Assembly: GCF_003999975.1 (NCBI RefSeq)
Contig: NZ_RJAC01000017.1
Coordinates: forward strand, 124,001-188,000
Origin: Actinoplanes solisilvae
GTDB lineage: Bacteria; Actinomycetota; Actinomycetes; Mycobacteriales; Micromonosporaceae
Length of the DNA: 64,000 bases
Direction of reading: 5' to 3'
This document shows positions 1 to 8,333 of the stretch, one piece after another (position 1 is the stretch's first letter; every line of letters starts with the position of its first letter). The notes below the pieces were generated by a model. The model worked only from the letters and a program-made list of their open reading frames with translations, was not told the origin of the DNA and ran no database searches. The translations under genes were made by a program, and so were the position numbers.

Positions 1-2048
1 TATTGCGTCAGGTCGTTCGTGCCGACGCTGAAGAAATCGACGTACGGGGTGAAGGTGCTCGCGCGCAGGGCGGCCGCGGGCACCTCGACCATCATGCCGA
101 CCTGCAGGTCTTTGGGCTTGCCCTCGGCGGCCATGGCCTCGTCGAGCATGCGCCGGGCTGCTTTGAGCTCGTCCACCGTGGTCACCATCGGGAACATGAT
201 GCTGACCGGGGTCTCGCGGGCGACCCGGACGATGGCCAGGAGTTGCTCGGCGAACATGGCCGGGTGGGCGAGCGACTGCCGCAGGCCGCGGACGCCCAGG
301 AACGGGTTGGCCTCGGCCGGGGGCGGCAGGTAGGGCAGGGGCTTGTCGCTGCCGGCGTCGAGGGTGCGCAGGGTGATGCGGCGACCGCCCAGCGCCTCGG
401 CGATGCCCCGATAGACGGCGACCTGCTCGTCGACGTCGGGGGCGGAATCGCGGTCGAGGAAGAGGAACTCGGTGCGGACCAGGCCGGCCAGGTCGGCGCC
501 GTTCTCGTTCGCCGCCCGGGCCTCCGCGACGGATCCGATGTTGGCGCCCACCTCGATGGTGACGCCCGCCTTCGTCACAGCTCGCTCGGTCGCCTTGGAC
601 AGGGCCTCGGTTCGGCGTTCGCGCTGGCTGTCGGCCCGCGCTCGGAACTCTTCCAGCACTTCCCGCCCCGGGTCGATCTCTATCGCGCCGGTGCTGCCGT
701 CGAGCGCGACGGTTGTGCCCGCGGGGACGTCGAGAAGCTGAGGGCCGGCGCCGACGACGGCGGGGATTCCCCGGGTGCGCAGAAGGATCGCGGCGTGCGA
801 GGTCGCGCTGCCATCGGCCAGGGCCACGCCGGCGATGCGGGACGGGTCGAGGGCGACGACCTCGGCCGGGGTGAGGTCGGCCGCGATCAGCACGCCCTCG
901 CCGGTGGGGGTGGGGGCCCTCACGCCGAGCAGGGCTCTGAGGACTTGCTGGGCGACGGCTCGCACGTCGGCGGCCCGGCCACGCAGGTAGGGGTCGGTCA
1001 ACGCGTCGAACTCAGTGGCCACGCGGGCGGCGGCCTCCTGCCAGGCCGGGGGAGCGGCCTCGCCCCGCGCGATCCGGGCCCGCGCGTCGGTGAGCAGGTC
1101 GTCGTCCTCGAGGAGCATCAGGTGGGCCTCGAAGATGGGGCCGCTGAGCCGGCCGATCTCGCGGCGGGCCTCGGCCAGGGCTTCGTCGAGGCGGTGCTGT
1201 TCCTCCTGCGCGCCCCGCGACGGCACGTCGGGGATCTCGAGCTCGGCCGAGTGGACGCGCAGCGCCGGACCGATGCCGATGCCGGGCGAGGCCGCGTGGT
1301 TGCCGGCGGCTTCTGGCTCGGGTTCTGCCTCGGTTTCCCCGAACGCTTCCGCGGCCAGGGCGGTCACTCTGTCGAGCACCGCCTGCGCTTGCGGGCCCGA
1401 TGCCCGTACGCCCAGGTCGTGGTCTTTCAAAAGCCCGAGCGTGGCGACCCTGGTCAGGCTTGAAGCGGGCACCCACGCGGAGTTCGTGGTGGCGTTGCGA
1501 ACCTCGACGCGGGCGTCGAACGCTCGCACCTCGGTGACCAGGCGGGCGGCGGGGCGGGCGTGCAACCCGTGCGGATTCGTCACGGTGACGGTGGTCTCGA
1601 CCTCGGCCGTGACGGTCGGCTGGTGCTCGGCCGCCGCGGTCTGGTCGCCCAGATGTGTCTGTTTTCCGAGCAGACCGGCGGCCGCCTCTGCCGCCACCTC
1701 GGCCCGGTCGGCTCCCGTCGCCGCGGCGACCGTGGCCGCGACCAGGCCCTCGACCAGCGGGGCGGCGGTGAGCACCACCCGTTCCCGCTGGTCGTCGTCG
1801 ATCATTTCAAGGGCCAGCTCGGCCGAGAGCAGGGCGCTGCCGAGGTCCATGAGCACGACGACGCCGTCACCGCTGTCGGCGGCGGTGACGGCCTCGCTGA
1901 TCGCGACCGCGTCGGTGCCGAACGTCGTGTCGTCCAGCCCCGCCGCGACCTCGATGCGCACCGGTTCGCCCTGCGCCATCTCCGACGCGAAGGCGACCGC
2001 GGCCCGGGCCAGGGGGCGGCTGTGGCACACCACCACCAGGCCGACCAT
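1..2048 (-). CDS. dhaM: DhaM-HPr-enzyme I fusion (dihydroxyacetone kinase phosphotransferase), 3' end missing
   Basis: Supplies phosphate from PEP to the DhaL-bound nucleotide of dihydroxyacetone kinase. The reverse-strand frame stays open for 682 codons to the window edge. Three modules can be read: an N-terminal EIIA-mannose-like DhaM domain with VVCHSRPLARA (active His9), an HPr domain with NPHGLHARPA (His163), and enzyme I with DGSATSHAAI (His418) continuing to GTNDLTQ of the PEP-binding barrel at the last visible residues. Escherichia coli DhaM carries only a truncated enzyme I; here the PEP-binding part also seems present. The ATG shares one base with the dhaL stop (TGATG), implying translational coupling. 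The C-terminus is outside the window. Confidence 0.93.
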   Translation of the reverse strand, partial: MVGLVVVCHSRPLARAAVAFASEMAQGEPVRIEVAAGLDDTTFGTDAVAISEAVTAADSGDGVVVLMDLGSALLSAELALEMIDDDQRERVVLTAAPLVEGLVAATVAAATGADRAEVAAEAAAGLLGKQTHLGDQTAAAEHQPTVTAEVETTVTVTNPHGLHARPAARLVTEVRAFDARVEVRNATTNSAWVPASSLTRVATLGLLKDHDLGVRASGPQAQAVLDRVTALAAEAFGETEAEPEPEAAGNHAASPGIGIGPALRVHSAELEIPDVPSRGAQEEQHRLDEALAEARREIGRLSGPIFEAHLMLLEDDDLLTDARARIARGEAAPPAWQEAAARVATEFDALTDPYLRGRAADVRAVAQQVLRALLGVRAPTPTGEGVLIAADLTPAEVVALDPSRIAGVALADGSATSHAAILLRTRGIPAVVGAGPQLLDVPAGTTVALDGSTGAIEIDPGREVLEEFRARADSQRERRTEALSKATERAVTKAGVTIEVGANIGSVAEARAANENGADLAGLVRTEFLFLDRDSAPDVDEQVAVYRGIAEALGGRRITLRTLDAGSDKPLPYLPPPAEANPFLGVRGLRQSLAHPAMFAEQLLAIVRVARETPVSIMFPMVTTVDELKAARRMLDEAMAAEGKPKDLQVGMMVEVPAAALRASTFTPYVDFFSVGTNDLTQ

Positions 2049-2674
2049 CAGTCTTCGTCACCCAGCGCCGTCGCCGCGGCGATGAGCAGCAACGTCGTCG
2101 ACGTCGCCCCCGGGTCGGCGTGGCCCGCGCTGCGCTCGCCGAGATAGCTCGCCCGCCCCTTGCGCGCGACGAGCGGAATGGTCGCCTCGCGCCCTTGGCC
2201 GGCGGCATCGGCCGCGGCCCGCAACGCCTCCTTCTGCGAAGCCCCGGCCGCGACCGCGGCGTCGAGCGCGTCGACGGCCGGCGCCAGCGCGTCGACCATC
2301 GTCTTGTCGCCCAGCTCGGCCTTGCCCCGGGCGACGACCCCGTCGAGCCCGGCCCGCAGCACCTTCGCGAACCCGGCCGTGTCGACCGTCGTGTCGGCCG
2401 ACGCGGCCATCCGCAGGAAAGCCGTGCCGTAGAGAGGCCCGCTCGCCCCGCCGACCTTGCTGATCAGCGTCATGCCGACCTTCTTGAACAGGGCCGACGG
2501 CGAGTCGGGCGGCTCGGCGTCGAGCGCGGCGACGACCGCGGTCATCCCTCGGTCCATGTTGGCGCCGTGATCGCCGTCGCCGATCGCGGAGTCGAGGTCG
2601 GTGAGCTTCTCCTTGTTCTGCGCGACGAGGCGGGCGAACTCCCGGATCCACGCACCGAGGTCGTCGGTGTCCAC
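2048..2674 (-). CDS. dhaL: Dihydroxyacetone kinase ADP-binding subunit DhaL
   Basis: 208 aa, normal length for DhaL. This subunit holds ADP/ATP permanently and passes phosphate from DhaM to dihydroxyacetone bound on DhaK. The Mg-nucleotide motif DSAIGDGDHGANMDRG lies near residues 27-42, and SGPLYGTAF near residue 100 is also typical of the family. It starts 5 bases after dhaK and its stop overlaps the dhaM start, so K-L-M form one operon. It is cytosolic. No regulator of the DhaR or DhaQ/DhaS kind is visible nearby. Confidence 0.96.
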   Translation of the reverse strand: MDTDDLGAWIREFARLVAQNKEKLTDLDSAIGDGDHGANMDRGMTAVVAALDAEPPDSPSALFKKVGMTLISKVGGASGPLYGTAFLRMAASADTTVDTAGFAKVLRAGLDGVVARGKAELGDKTMVDALAPAVDALDAAVAAGASQKEALRAAADAAGQGREATIPLVARKGRASYLGERSAGHADPGATSTTLLLIAAATALGDED

Positions 2675-2679
2675 GGCCC

Positions 2680-3681
2680 TCAGACCCCGCGCCGCAGAGC
2701 GGGCGTGTTGACCGGGGCGTCCCAGAGCCGCAGGATCTCGTCGTCCGCCTTCAGCAGCGTGACCGAGCAGCCGGCCATGTCAAGGCTGGTGATGTAGGGC
2801 CCGACCAGCGACCGCGCGACCGGGATGCCGGCCTTGGCGAGCAGCTGCGACACCTCGTTGTACATGATGTAGAGCTCGATCAGCGGCGTCGCCCCCATGC
2901 CGTTGACGAACGCGATCACCCCGTCGCCACCGGTGAAGTCCAGATCGGACAGTATCGGGCTGACCAGCATCTCGGCGATCTCGTTGGCCGGCGCGACCGG
3001 CACCCGGCGACGACCCGGCTCACCGTGGATGCCGATGCCGACCTCCATCTGGTCGTCGGGCAGGTCGAAGGTCGGCTTGCCCGCCGCCGGCACCGTGCAC
3101 GAGGTGAGGGCCAGACCCATACTGCGGGCGTACGCGTTGACCTTGCGCGCCACGTCGGCGACCTCACCGAGGGACCGCCCCTCCTCGGCCGCCGCCCCCG
3201 CGATCTTCTCGACCAGCACGGTGGCCCCGACGCCGCGGCGCCCGGCCGTGTAAAGGCTGTCCTGCACGGCGACGTCGTCGTCGATGATCACCGACGCCAC
3301 CTCGGTGCCCGACTCGGCCGCCACCATCTCGGCCGCGAGCTCGAAGTTCATGACGTCACCGGTGTAGTTCTTCACGATGTGCAGCACGCCGGCGCCGCCG
3401 TCGACGGCCTTGGTCGCCGCCACCATCTGATCGGGCACCGGCGACGTGAACACCTCACCCGCACAGGCCGCGTCGAGCATGCCCCGCCCGACAAAACCGG
3501 CATGCAGCGGCTCGTGCCCCGAGCCACCCCCCGAGACGAGCCCCACCTTGCCCTGCACAGGGGCGTCCCCCCGCACGACAATGCGATTCTCGTGATCGAC
3601 CCGCAACTCCGGATGCGCCAGAGCAAGCCCGTGGAGCGCATCGGCTATGACGTTCGCGGGGTCGTTGATGAGCTTCTTCAT
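2680..3681 (-). CDS. dhaK: Dihydroxyacetone kinase substrate-binding subunit DhaK
   Basis: 333 aa. Binds dihydroxyacetone covalently through a histidine and is the first gene of dhaKLM. GLVSGGGSGHEPLHAGFVG near residues 50-68 is the substrate-site loop, and VGIGIHGEPGR near residue 214 contains the histidine that forms the hemiaminal with the substrate. The ATG is preceded by GAGGAG at about 5 bases. The product with DhaL and DhaM is dihydroxyacetone phosphate, which feeds glycolysis. The promoter must lie in the 3682-4455 gap but I could not place it. Confidence 0.96.
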   Translation of the reverse strand: MKKLINDPANVIADALHGLALAHPELRVDHENRIVVRGDAPVQGKVGLVSGGGSGHEPLHAGFVGRGMLDAACAGEVFTSPVPDQMVAATKAVDGGAGVLHIVKNYTGDVMNFELAAEMVAAESGTEVASVIIDDDVAVQDSLYTAGRRGVGATVLVEKIAGAAAEEGRSLGEVADVARKVNAYARSMGLALTSCTVPAAGKPTFDLPDDQMEVGIGIHGEPGRRRVPVAPANEIAEMLVSPILSDLDFTGGDGVIAFVNGMGATPLIELYIMYNEVSQLLAKAGIPVARSLVGPYITSLDMAGCSVTLLKADDEILRLWDAPVNTPALRRGV

Positions 3682-4455
3682 CGGGGCTCCTCACCGCTGG
3701 TGACCGAACTGCCACCCTCAAGCTACGCCGCGCCCCCGACAGTTTCGAGACCTCGATCCAATTCCCCCGCCCCGCCGCCTGATCTTCCCTCCGTGCCTGC
3801 TCAGGCCACCCGGACATCAGCCAACGGGGCGCTCAAATCGGTTTTGTCCCGCTTGTCCCACGGGCTCCTGTCAGGGCGTTCCCGCGACCCGGGCCGCCTT
3901 GGCTCCGGCACCAGCATCCGCGGCGGTAGTGCCGCGTCGGCGCGAGCATTCGCTTCGCGCGGCTGACCGCGGGGCCGGGTGCCGCCATCCGGCCCTGCTC
4001 GCATCCACTTCCCCGTGCAGGCGACCCCGGCCGGCCGCCGTCGTGGTGACGCGGTGATGCGACCGGTCACGGCTTGCCACCGTGCCCTGAAACCAGGAAC
4101 TGGGCCCCTCCCTTTCCTAGGTCACTCCGCTGATCCTTGATGAAGGGATCTCGATCGCGTTCGAGGGGCCAATCTCCAGGAACTCGTATTGATCATGGGG
4201 AGGGAGGGGGTGCATCCCTGAAGTGGCGACCTGTCGTTCAGCCTGACTGAAGTACTTGCCACCGCGACCGGCGGCACCGCGCGGCACCACGACGTCGGCC
4301 CGCCGGGGAGACCTCCGTGACCGGCCGACCACCGCAGCTAACCGCGAAAGCCGATGCCCGGGCCGGGACCGTTTGGCCGCCGATAATTGCGGGCCAGCAC
4401 CCGAACGGCGATGTCAGCCTGGCGGAAATTGGCTGGTAGACCGGGGTTTCACACG
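3682..4455. other. Intergenic region upstream of dhaK, next to the island left end
   Basis: About 770 bases without a convincing gene. Open frames here are short, Arg/Pro-rich shadows of high-GC DNA. The dhaKLM promoter should be inside. The region ends at the displaced tRNA fragment and looks like ordinary chromosomal DNA. Confidence 0.5.
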
Positions 4456-4491
4456 GCGCGCCCGGCAGGATTCGAACCTGCGACCGACGGA
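4456..4491. repeat. attL: displaced 3' end of tRNA-Arg
   Basis: Identical over 36 bases to 12223-12258. It reads as the anticodon-stem 3' side, T-arm and acceptor 3' strand of a tRNA on the minus strand, with no 5' half following. Identity stops at 4492 compared with 12259. Confidence 0.9.
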
Positions 4492-4677
4492 GTAGGAGAC
4501 GTGCCGGGCGTGCCTGATCATCGGGATTCATAATAATCATCCTGACCAGGCAAAAGGCCATCATGGTTGAGTGGCAGAGTCAGCCGAGATCACGTTGTCT
4601 CATCGGCGATGATGCCGATCATGGGTAACTAACCGGGTAACGCCGTAGTCGGTAGAACTTGGTTCTCGCCCACCGAG

Positions 4678-5520
4678 TCAAGGTGCTGTCTTGTCGCTCG
4701 ACCCGTTCGACGAGGATGGCCGCAGGACCTCGGTGGCCGGCAGCCACGTCGTCCAGTCGTCCGCCATTCGCGTCGACTGAACGATCTTCCGCTCAAGCGA
4801 GGTTTGCGCAGCACTGTGCTCCTGCTGGATGGCTTGGCCAATCGAGTTGAGCGACGACACCGTCTTCTTCATCTGCTCGACCACCGAATGAAGCGTCGTC
4901 GGGGCCGCCCAGCCGCCTTGGTATGGCGTGAGGTCGATGTCGTAGTGGGCGGTTTCGACTGGACCGAAGGGTCCTTCGCAGTCAACCTCGAAGCGGCACC
5001 GCAGCGGCGAGCTGCCCTTGAACGGTTGGAAGCCAACATCGTAGAAGAACTGGCGGGTCTGACCCGGAGGCATCACGGAGATCGGCTCGGTGAACACCGT
5101 CAGCTCGTGCAGCTTCAGCCCGTCAGACCGCACCATCTCATCCAGCGCCTTGATGCGGACGTTCCTTGCGATCGACGCCCCGATGTTCGAGATCGACAAC
5201 ACAAACACGCCGGGGTCGTTCACGCCGGGAGCGATGTCTACTAGAACATTGGGCTGAAGCGATTCCCGCCTGGCCTGTTGGGCCGTAGCTTCAACGGCTT
5301 CTGCCTGGCTGACCTGCCGCAGCATCAAGTCAACCTGCTGCTTGCTGAGTTCGACCTGCTCTCTCGCTTGGTCTGCCTGCTCTTTGGCGCTTTTGGCCTG
5401 TGCTTTGGCTGCCGAAGCTGATTGCGCGGAGTACAAGATTCCGGCCAGGGCTAGGGCGGCGACTACTACGGTTGTACGTTCGGTGTTGAACCAGCCGAGC
5501 AGGTCGGCGATCGCGTCCAT
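4678..5520 (-). CDS. Membrane-anchored coiled-coil protein of unknown function (island cargo)
   Basis: 280 aa, function not recognised. A single membrane helix lies near residues 17-37 (VVVAALALAGILYSAQS). It is followed by a charged Gln/Glu/Lys-rich coiled coil near 38-90, then a beta-rich soluble domain near 95-205, and a second helical stretch rich in Q and S. This resembles small membrane sensors or scaffolds encoded in genomic islands. No Shine-Dalgarno is seen; a TACAAT box ends 8 bases before the ATG, so the transcript could be leaderless. It is transcribed divergently from the AT-rich gene at 5745. Confidence 0.7.
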   Translation of the reverse strand: MDAIADLLGWFNTERTTVVVAALALAGILYSAQSASAAKAQAKSAKEQADQAREQVELSKQQVDLMLRQVSQAEAVEATAQQARRESLQPNVLVDIAPGVNDPGVFVLSISNIGASIARNVRIKALDEMVRSDGLKLHELTVFTEPISVMPPGQTRQFFYDVGFQPFKGSSPLRCRFEVDCEGPFGPVETAHYDIDLTPYQGGWAAPTTLHSVVEQMKKTVSSLNSIGQAIQQEHSAAQTSLERKIVQSTRMADDWTTWLPATEVLRPSSSNGSSDKTAP

Positions 5521-5744
5521 AGAACTAGATTGTAAGGAGCCGTCGCAAGACGCCTGTGGTGTGCGTTTCGCTCATAGCTAGGGATAAGTCTAGGATCCGT
5601 CTATCATGGACAATCCGTCGTCGGTTGTATGGCATGCCGGCGGCTTGATCATGTATCCCTGATGCGCCCCGTATTAGCCGGTTACAAATAGTCCGTACGA
5701 GTCGGGCGATCCGCCCGCATCCCACGCAATCTTTGGAGATTTCT

Positions 5745-7034
5745 ATGAATTCAAGGATGGAGCTCCGGAGGGGCGGTCGTGACGAGTCGGGATTTGTGGT
5801 CTCGTTGGTTGAATCACGCATCTGGCCAGCCAATATCGGTCGACTCGAAGAAATGCAAGTTAATATTGCCAAGGTTCGATCTGGTGGGTTTGGCGAAGCT
5901 GCTGACCGTAAACTTCGTGAACTGGCAGAAATCCAAGCCAAGAAGTTGGCGGGAATCTTCCGCAGCGCTAATCCGCTCTTCATTCTTGGTAGATTCGCCG
6001 AGTGCGCCGAGTTTCAAGGTGGAGAATTTCGCGACTGGTATGAGACGCATGGCGTGCACGCGCTGGTTCAGTATGCCGTGGGCTTGGCATTTGCAATAAG
6101 CGATAGTATTGATTTATCGGCAGTTCCATCTGATGGGGACGTGCAGGAAGCGTTCGATCTGGTCGCCGAGATTTTCCTGATCGAATGGGAATTAATTACT
6201 CATGCTAGTAGGGGTAATCTGCCTGAGCACGCGGCCAGAGAGCAAGGCGCTTTTAAGGTCGAGGCCCTTACGGATCGGTGGCAAGGGTATGCCGTTCACC
6301 TGAAGGCTATTCTTGCCGCGACACTCGGGCCGATTCGGGATGATATTACGCGTGAGCTTGGGTGGTATCCCGCCATAATCCCCGAGTTGGGAGTCGGGTT
6401 AGCGCGAGTTTTTCAGCGCAGGATGGACGAATTTCGCCCTGGATTTCGCGCCGAACTTGTGAGGGCTAAGGCGTCTGGGCGAGCTGTTTATGACGAAGAA
6501 ATGTGGTTATTGCTTGAACGGCATAAGAATTTTGCCGCGAATCTATTTGTAGTGGACGCGCAGGCTCTCAGTGCTGAGCTCGACTTAAGCGTCGAGACGC
6601 TAGAGGCGGCGCTTCATGACCTATCCTGGAATCCTGGGCAGCAACCGGAATTCTTATTACCTGAGCAGGATAACTTGGCTCGAACCTACAGCGGAGTCAG
6701 CCTTGGAAACGGTAGGTACTTTCTCTGGATGTCATCGGCTTTGATTCAAGAATCTCATGTATGGTTCTATGACCTGCTCCAGCGGCGATCCCTTGAGTCA
6801 ATCAAGAAGCGTTATCTAATGGCGCGAGATGCTGCTACCGAAAAAATTGCTTCGTCTACCTTGCAGCGTCTGTTCGGAAAGGATAGGGTGTTTAGAAGTG
6901 CGCAGTACGATGCTCCTGGACGCCCCGACATTGCCATAGATACCGGCAGTCCCAGGATCCTCGCCTCGTCGTCTTCAACGAAATTGATCTATTGGAACTC
7001 TTTCTTGTCGACCTCCCTAGATTTGAGTCTCTAA
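5745..7034 (+). CDS. Large AT-rich cargo protein of unknown function, 5' part of a frameshifted gene
   Basis: 429 aa in this frame, not recognised. The ATG at 5745 has GGAG 6 bases upstream. The DNA is visibly poorer in GC and its codon use differs from flanking genes (many third-position A/T), a sign of transfer. The protein is mainly helical, with PNPLFILG-like and NDxDL-like segments but no firm motif. Close to the end, RPDIAID looks like the start of a beta-strand core that continues in the -1 frame from about 6950 (PRLVVFNEIDLLELF). The native protein was probably about 550 aa, through 7396. Whether the shift is mutation, sequencing error or programmed cannot be decided here. Confidence 0.65.
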   Translation: MNSRMELRRGGRDESGFVVSLVESRIWPANIGRLEEMQVNIAKVRSGGFGEAADRKLRELAEIQAKKLAGIFRSANPLFILGRFAECAEFQGGEFRDWYETHGVHALVQYAVGLAFAISDSIDLSAVPSDGDVQEAFDLVAEIFLIEWELITHASRGNLPEHAAREQGAFKVEALTDRWQGYAVHLKAILAATLGPIRDDITRELGWYPAIIPELGVGLARVFQRRMDEFRPGFRAELVRAKASGRAVYDEEMWLLLERHKNFAANLFVVDAQALSAELDLSVETLEAALHDLSWNPGQQPEFLLPEQDNLARTYSGVSLGNGRYFLWMSSALIQESHVWFYDLLQRRSLESIKKRYLMARDAATEKIASSTLQRLFGKDRVFRSAQYDAPGRPDIAIDTGSPRILASSSSTKLIYWNSFLSTSLDLSL

Positions 7035-7396
7035 CGAGTCTTACGCTATCTGCGGATGAGAGAGTGTTGATAGGCCCATGTGGGTATTCCATAAATAACT
7101 ATTACGCAAGTATGGCACCGGACGCGGCACGCCGTCGGCCGGTTGTGCCGCTTCCTGTCGAGATACTTTCTGCTCTTGATCGGAATCTGGCTTTGGCTGA
7201 TCCAGCCTGGCGGTCTATCGTGGCGGCAGTATTGGCCGAGCCCAGTAAGACTTGGACAAAGTTTAAAAGCCTTAAGGCCAAGGTTGTGAAACGTGGCACG
7301 GATCAACCGATTCGCCTCGACACTGTTCAGGGCGCGCTCAATATTACAATAGCTAGGCCGGTAGATTCGCTAGTAATTGACGTCGGCGCGCATTGA
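6992..7396 (+). pseudogene. 3' part of the frameshifted cargo gene
   Basis: Frame -1 relative to the gene starting at 5745. It is open from before 6950 and is listed from a TTG at 6992. It has the same AT-rich composition and lacks its own ribosome binding site. The reading across the join, RPDIAID then PRLVVFNEIDLLELF, is smoother than the Ser-rich tail of the upstream frame, so I treat this as the C-terminal part of one gene. About 134 aa; function unknown. Confidence 0.55.
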
Positions 7397-7477
7397 GGTG
7401 CTATTCGGTGCGGTCAAATTGTCGATGCGGGGGGTATGACCCGCTGTGGTATTGAGTGAGCACCGCCGCGTGATAGC

Positions 7478-7505
7478 ACTCCGAAACTTGCCACGGTTTC
7501 GGAGT
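7478..7505. terminator. Perfect 10-bp inverted repeat, possible terminator or operator
   Basis: ACTCCGAAAC at 7478-7487 and GTTTCGGAGT at 7496-7505 with an 8-base loop. It lies after the AT-rich cargo gene and about 100 bases before the regulatory triad. There is no T-tract, so this may be a factor-independent stop typical of actinobacteria or a binding site. Confidence 0.5.
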
Positions 7506-7612
7506 CGCCGCGAGGAGTTGATCTACAGAACCGAGGGTTGACGGTGCGTAGTGAGGCAATCACGATGGTAGAGCGCGCAACACCTCGCAACCTTCGAGAC
7601 AGGGAGTTGGCC

Positions 7613-7831
7613 GTGCGCCTAACCTTCGTAGCCAAGGACCCGAACTCCAACCCGACGAACTCGCCGACCCTCTACCGGACTGACCGGGGTAGCTGGCTGG
7701 TGCAGGGCTTCGTGGTGACCGATCCTGACGCGCTGGCGGAGATGGACATTCCGGAGGGAGAGTCTGTGGTTGAGATCCCTGACAGGATGATCCAGTTCTT
7801 CACCGAGGAGGGCCGTGGCGTCGCTGGATGA
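7613..7831 (+). CDS. Small conserved protein preceding DUF6879 gene
   Basis: 72 aa from GTG 7613, chosen because AGGGAG at 7601-7606 is 6 bases upstream; the longer frame from 7538 has no such site. It begins RLTFVAKDPNSN and has a predicted compact beta fold with acidic loops. It overlaps the next gene by 17 bases. Small genes of this type commonly precede the DUF6879/HTH pair in actinobacterial islands. The biochemical role is unknown; I infer it belongs to the same regulatory or toxin-antitoxin-like module. Confidence 0.75.
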   Translation: MRLTFVAKDPNSNPTNSPTLYRTDRGSWLVQGFVVTDPDALAEMDIPEGESVVEIPDRMIQFFTEEGRGVAG

Positions 7832-8333
7832 GGCGGAGTTCGATCGCCTGCTGCGTACCTTCGAGAGGTCGTCAGACCACCTGGAGACGCGTGACGCCTA
7901 CGGAACCGAGACCGAGATTCCGTACATGGCCAAGTGGGCGGCTCAGGAACCGGATGACCTGAGCTGGCTCGATGACTGGTGTGCCACCCTGCGGAGCCAT
8001 GTGGCCGCAGGCAAGAGCATCCGTCGGGCACGCGTGGTCTCCGAGCCGTTGAGCGATTACCAGCGGTGGAGCCTTAGCATCGCCGGCCCGATGGTCGACG
8101 CCGGTGAGGACATCCGCTGGACTCCGCGGTCGCTGGTGTCGTCGCTGGCTCTGCCTGGAAACGACTTCTACCTCTTCGATGACCGGCTCGTGGTCTTCCT
8201 GCTCTACACCGGGAACGGGCTGAACGCTGGCATGGAGACCTCGACATACCCCGCTGACCTCAACCTCTGCCGATCCGCCTTCGACGCGGTGTGGAAGCTC
8301 GCGATCCCGCATCGTGACTACGAACCCAAGTAG
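7815..8333 (+). CDS. DUF6879 family protein
   Basis: 172 aa. The family is recognised by a central RRARVVSEPLSDYQRW segment near residues 73-88, a late FYLFDD...VVF strand pair, and a C-terminal region around FDAVWKLAIPHRDY. DUF6879 genes are almost always found beside a DUF5753 helix-turn-helix regulator, as here, and the pair is suspected to act as a toxin-antitoxin-like or Scr1-type regulatory unit. The GTG start has GAGGAGG 3 bases upstream. It overlaps both neighbours, so the three are translated together. Function is not experimentally clear. Confidence 0.85.
   Translation: MASLDEAEFDRLLRTFERSSDHLETRDAYGTETEIPYMAKWAAQEPDDLSWLDDWCATLRSHVAAGKSIRRARVVSEPLSDYQRWSLSIAGPMVDAGEDIRWTPRSLVSSLALPGNDFYLFDDRLVVFLLYTGNGLNAGMETSTYPADLNLCRSAFDAVWKLAIPHRDYEPK

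Noticed and set aside
3..1463. 486-codon plus-strand frame
   Set aside because: It is antisense to dhaM-HPr-EI, whose three active-site motifs are all in the reverse frame.
4256..4495. Plus-strand open frame ending RARQDSNLRPTE
   Set aside because: The QDSNLRP ending is the usual translation of a tRNA 3' end, here the attL fragment; the rest is unconvincing Arg/Pro-rich sequence.
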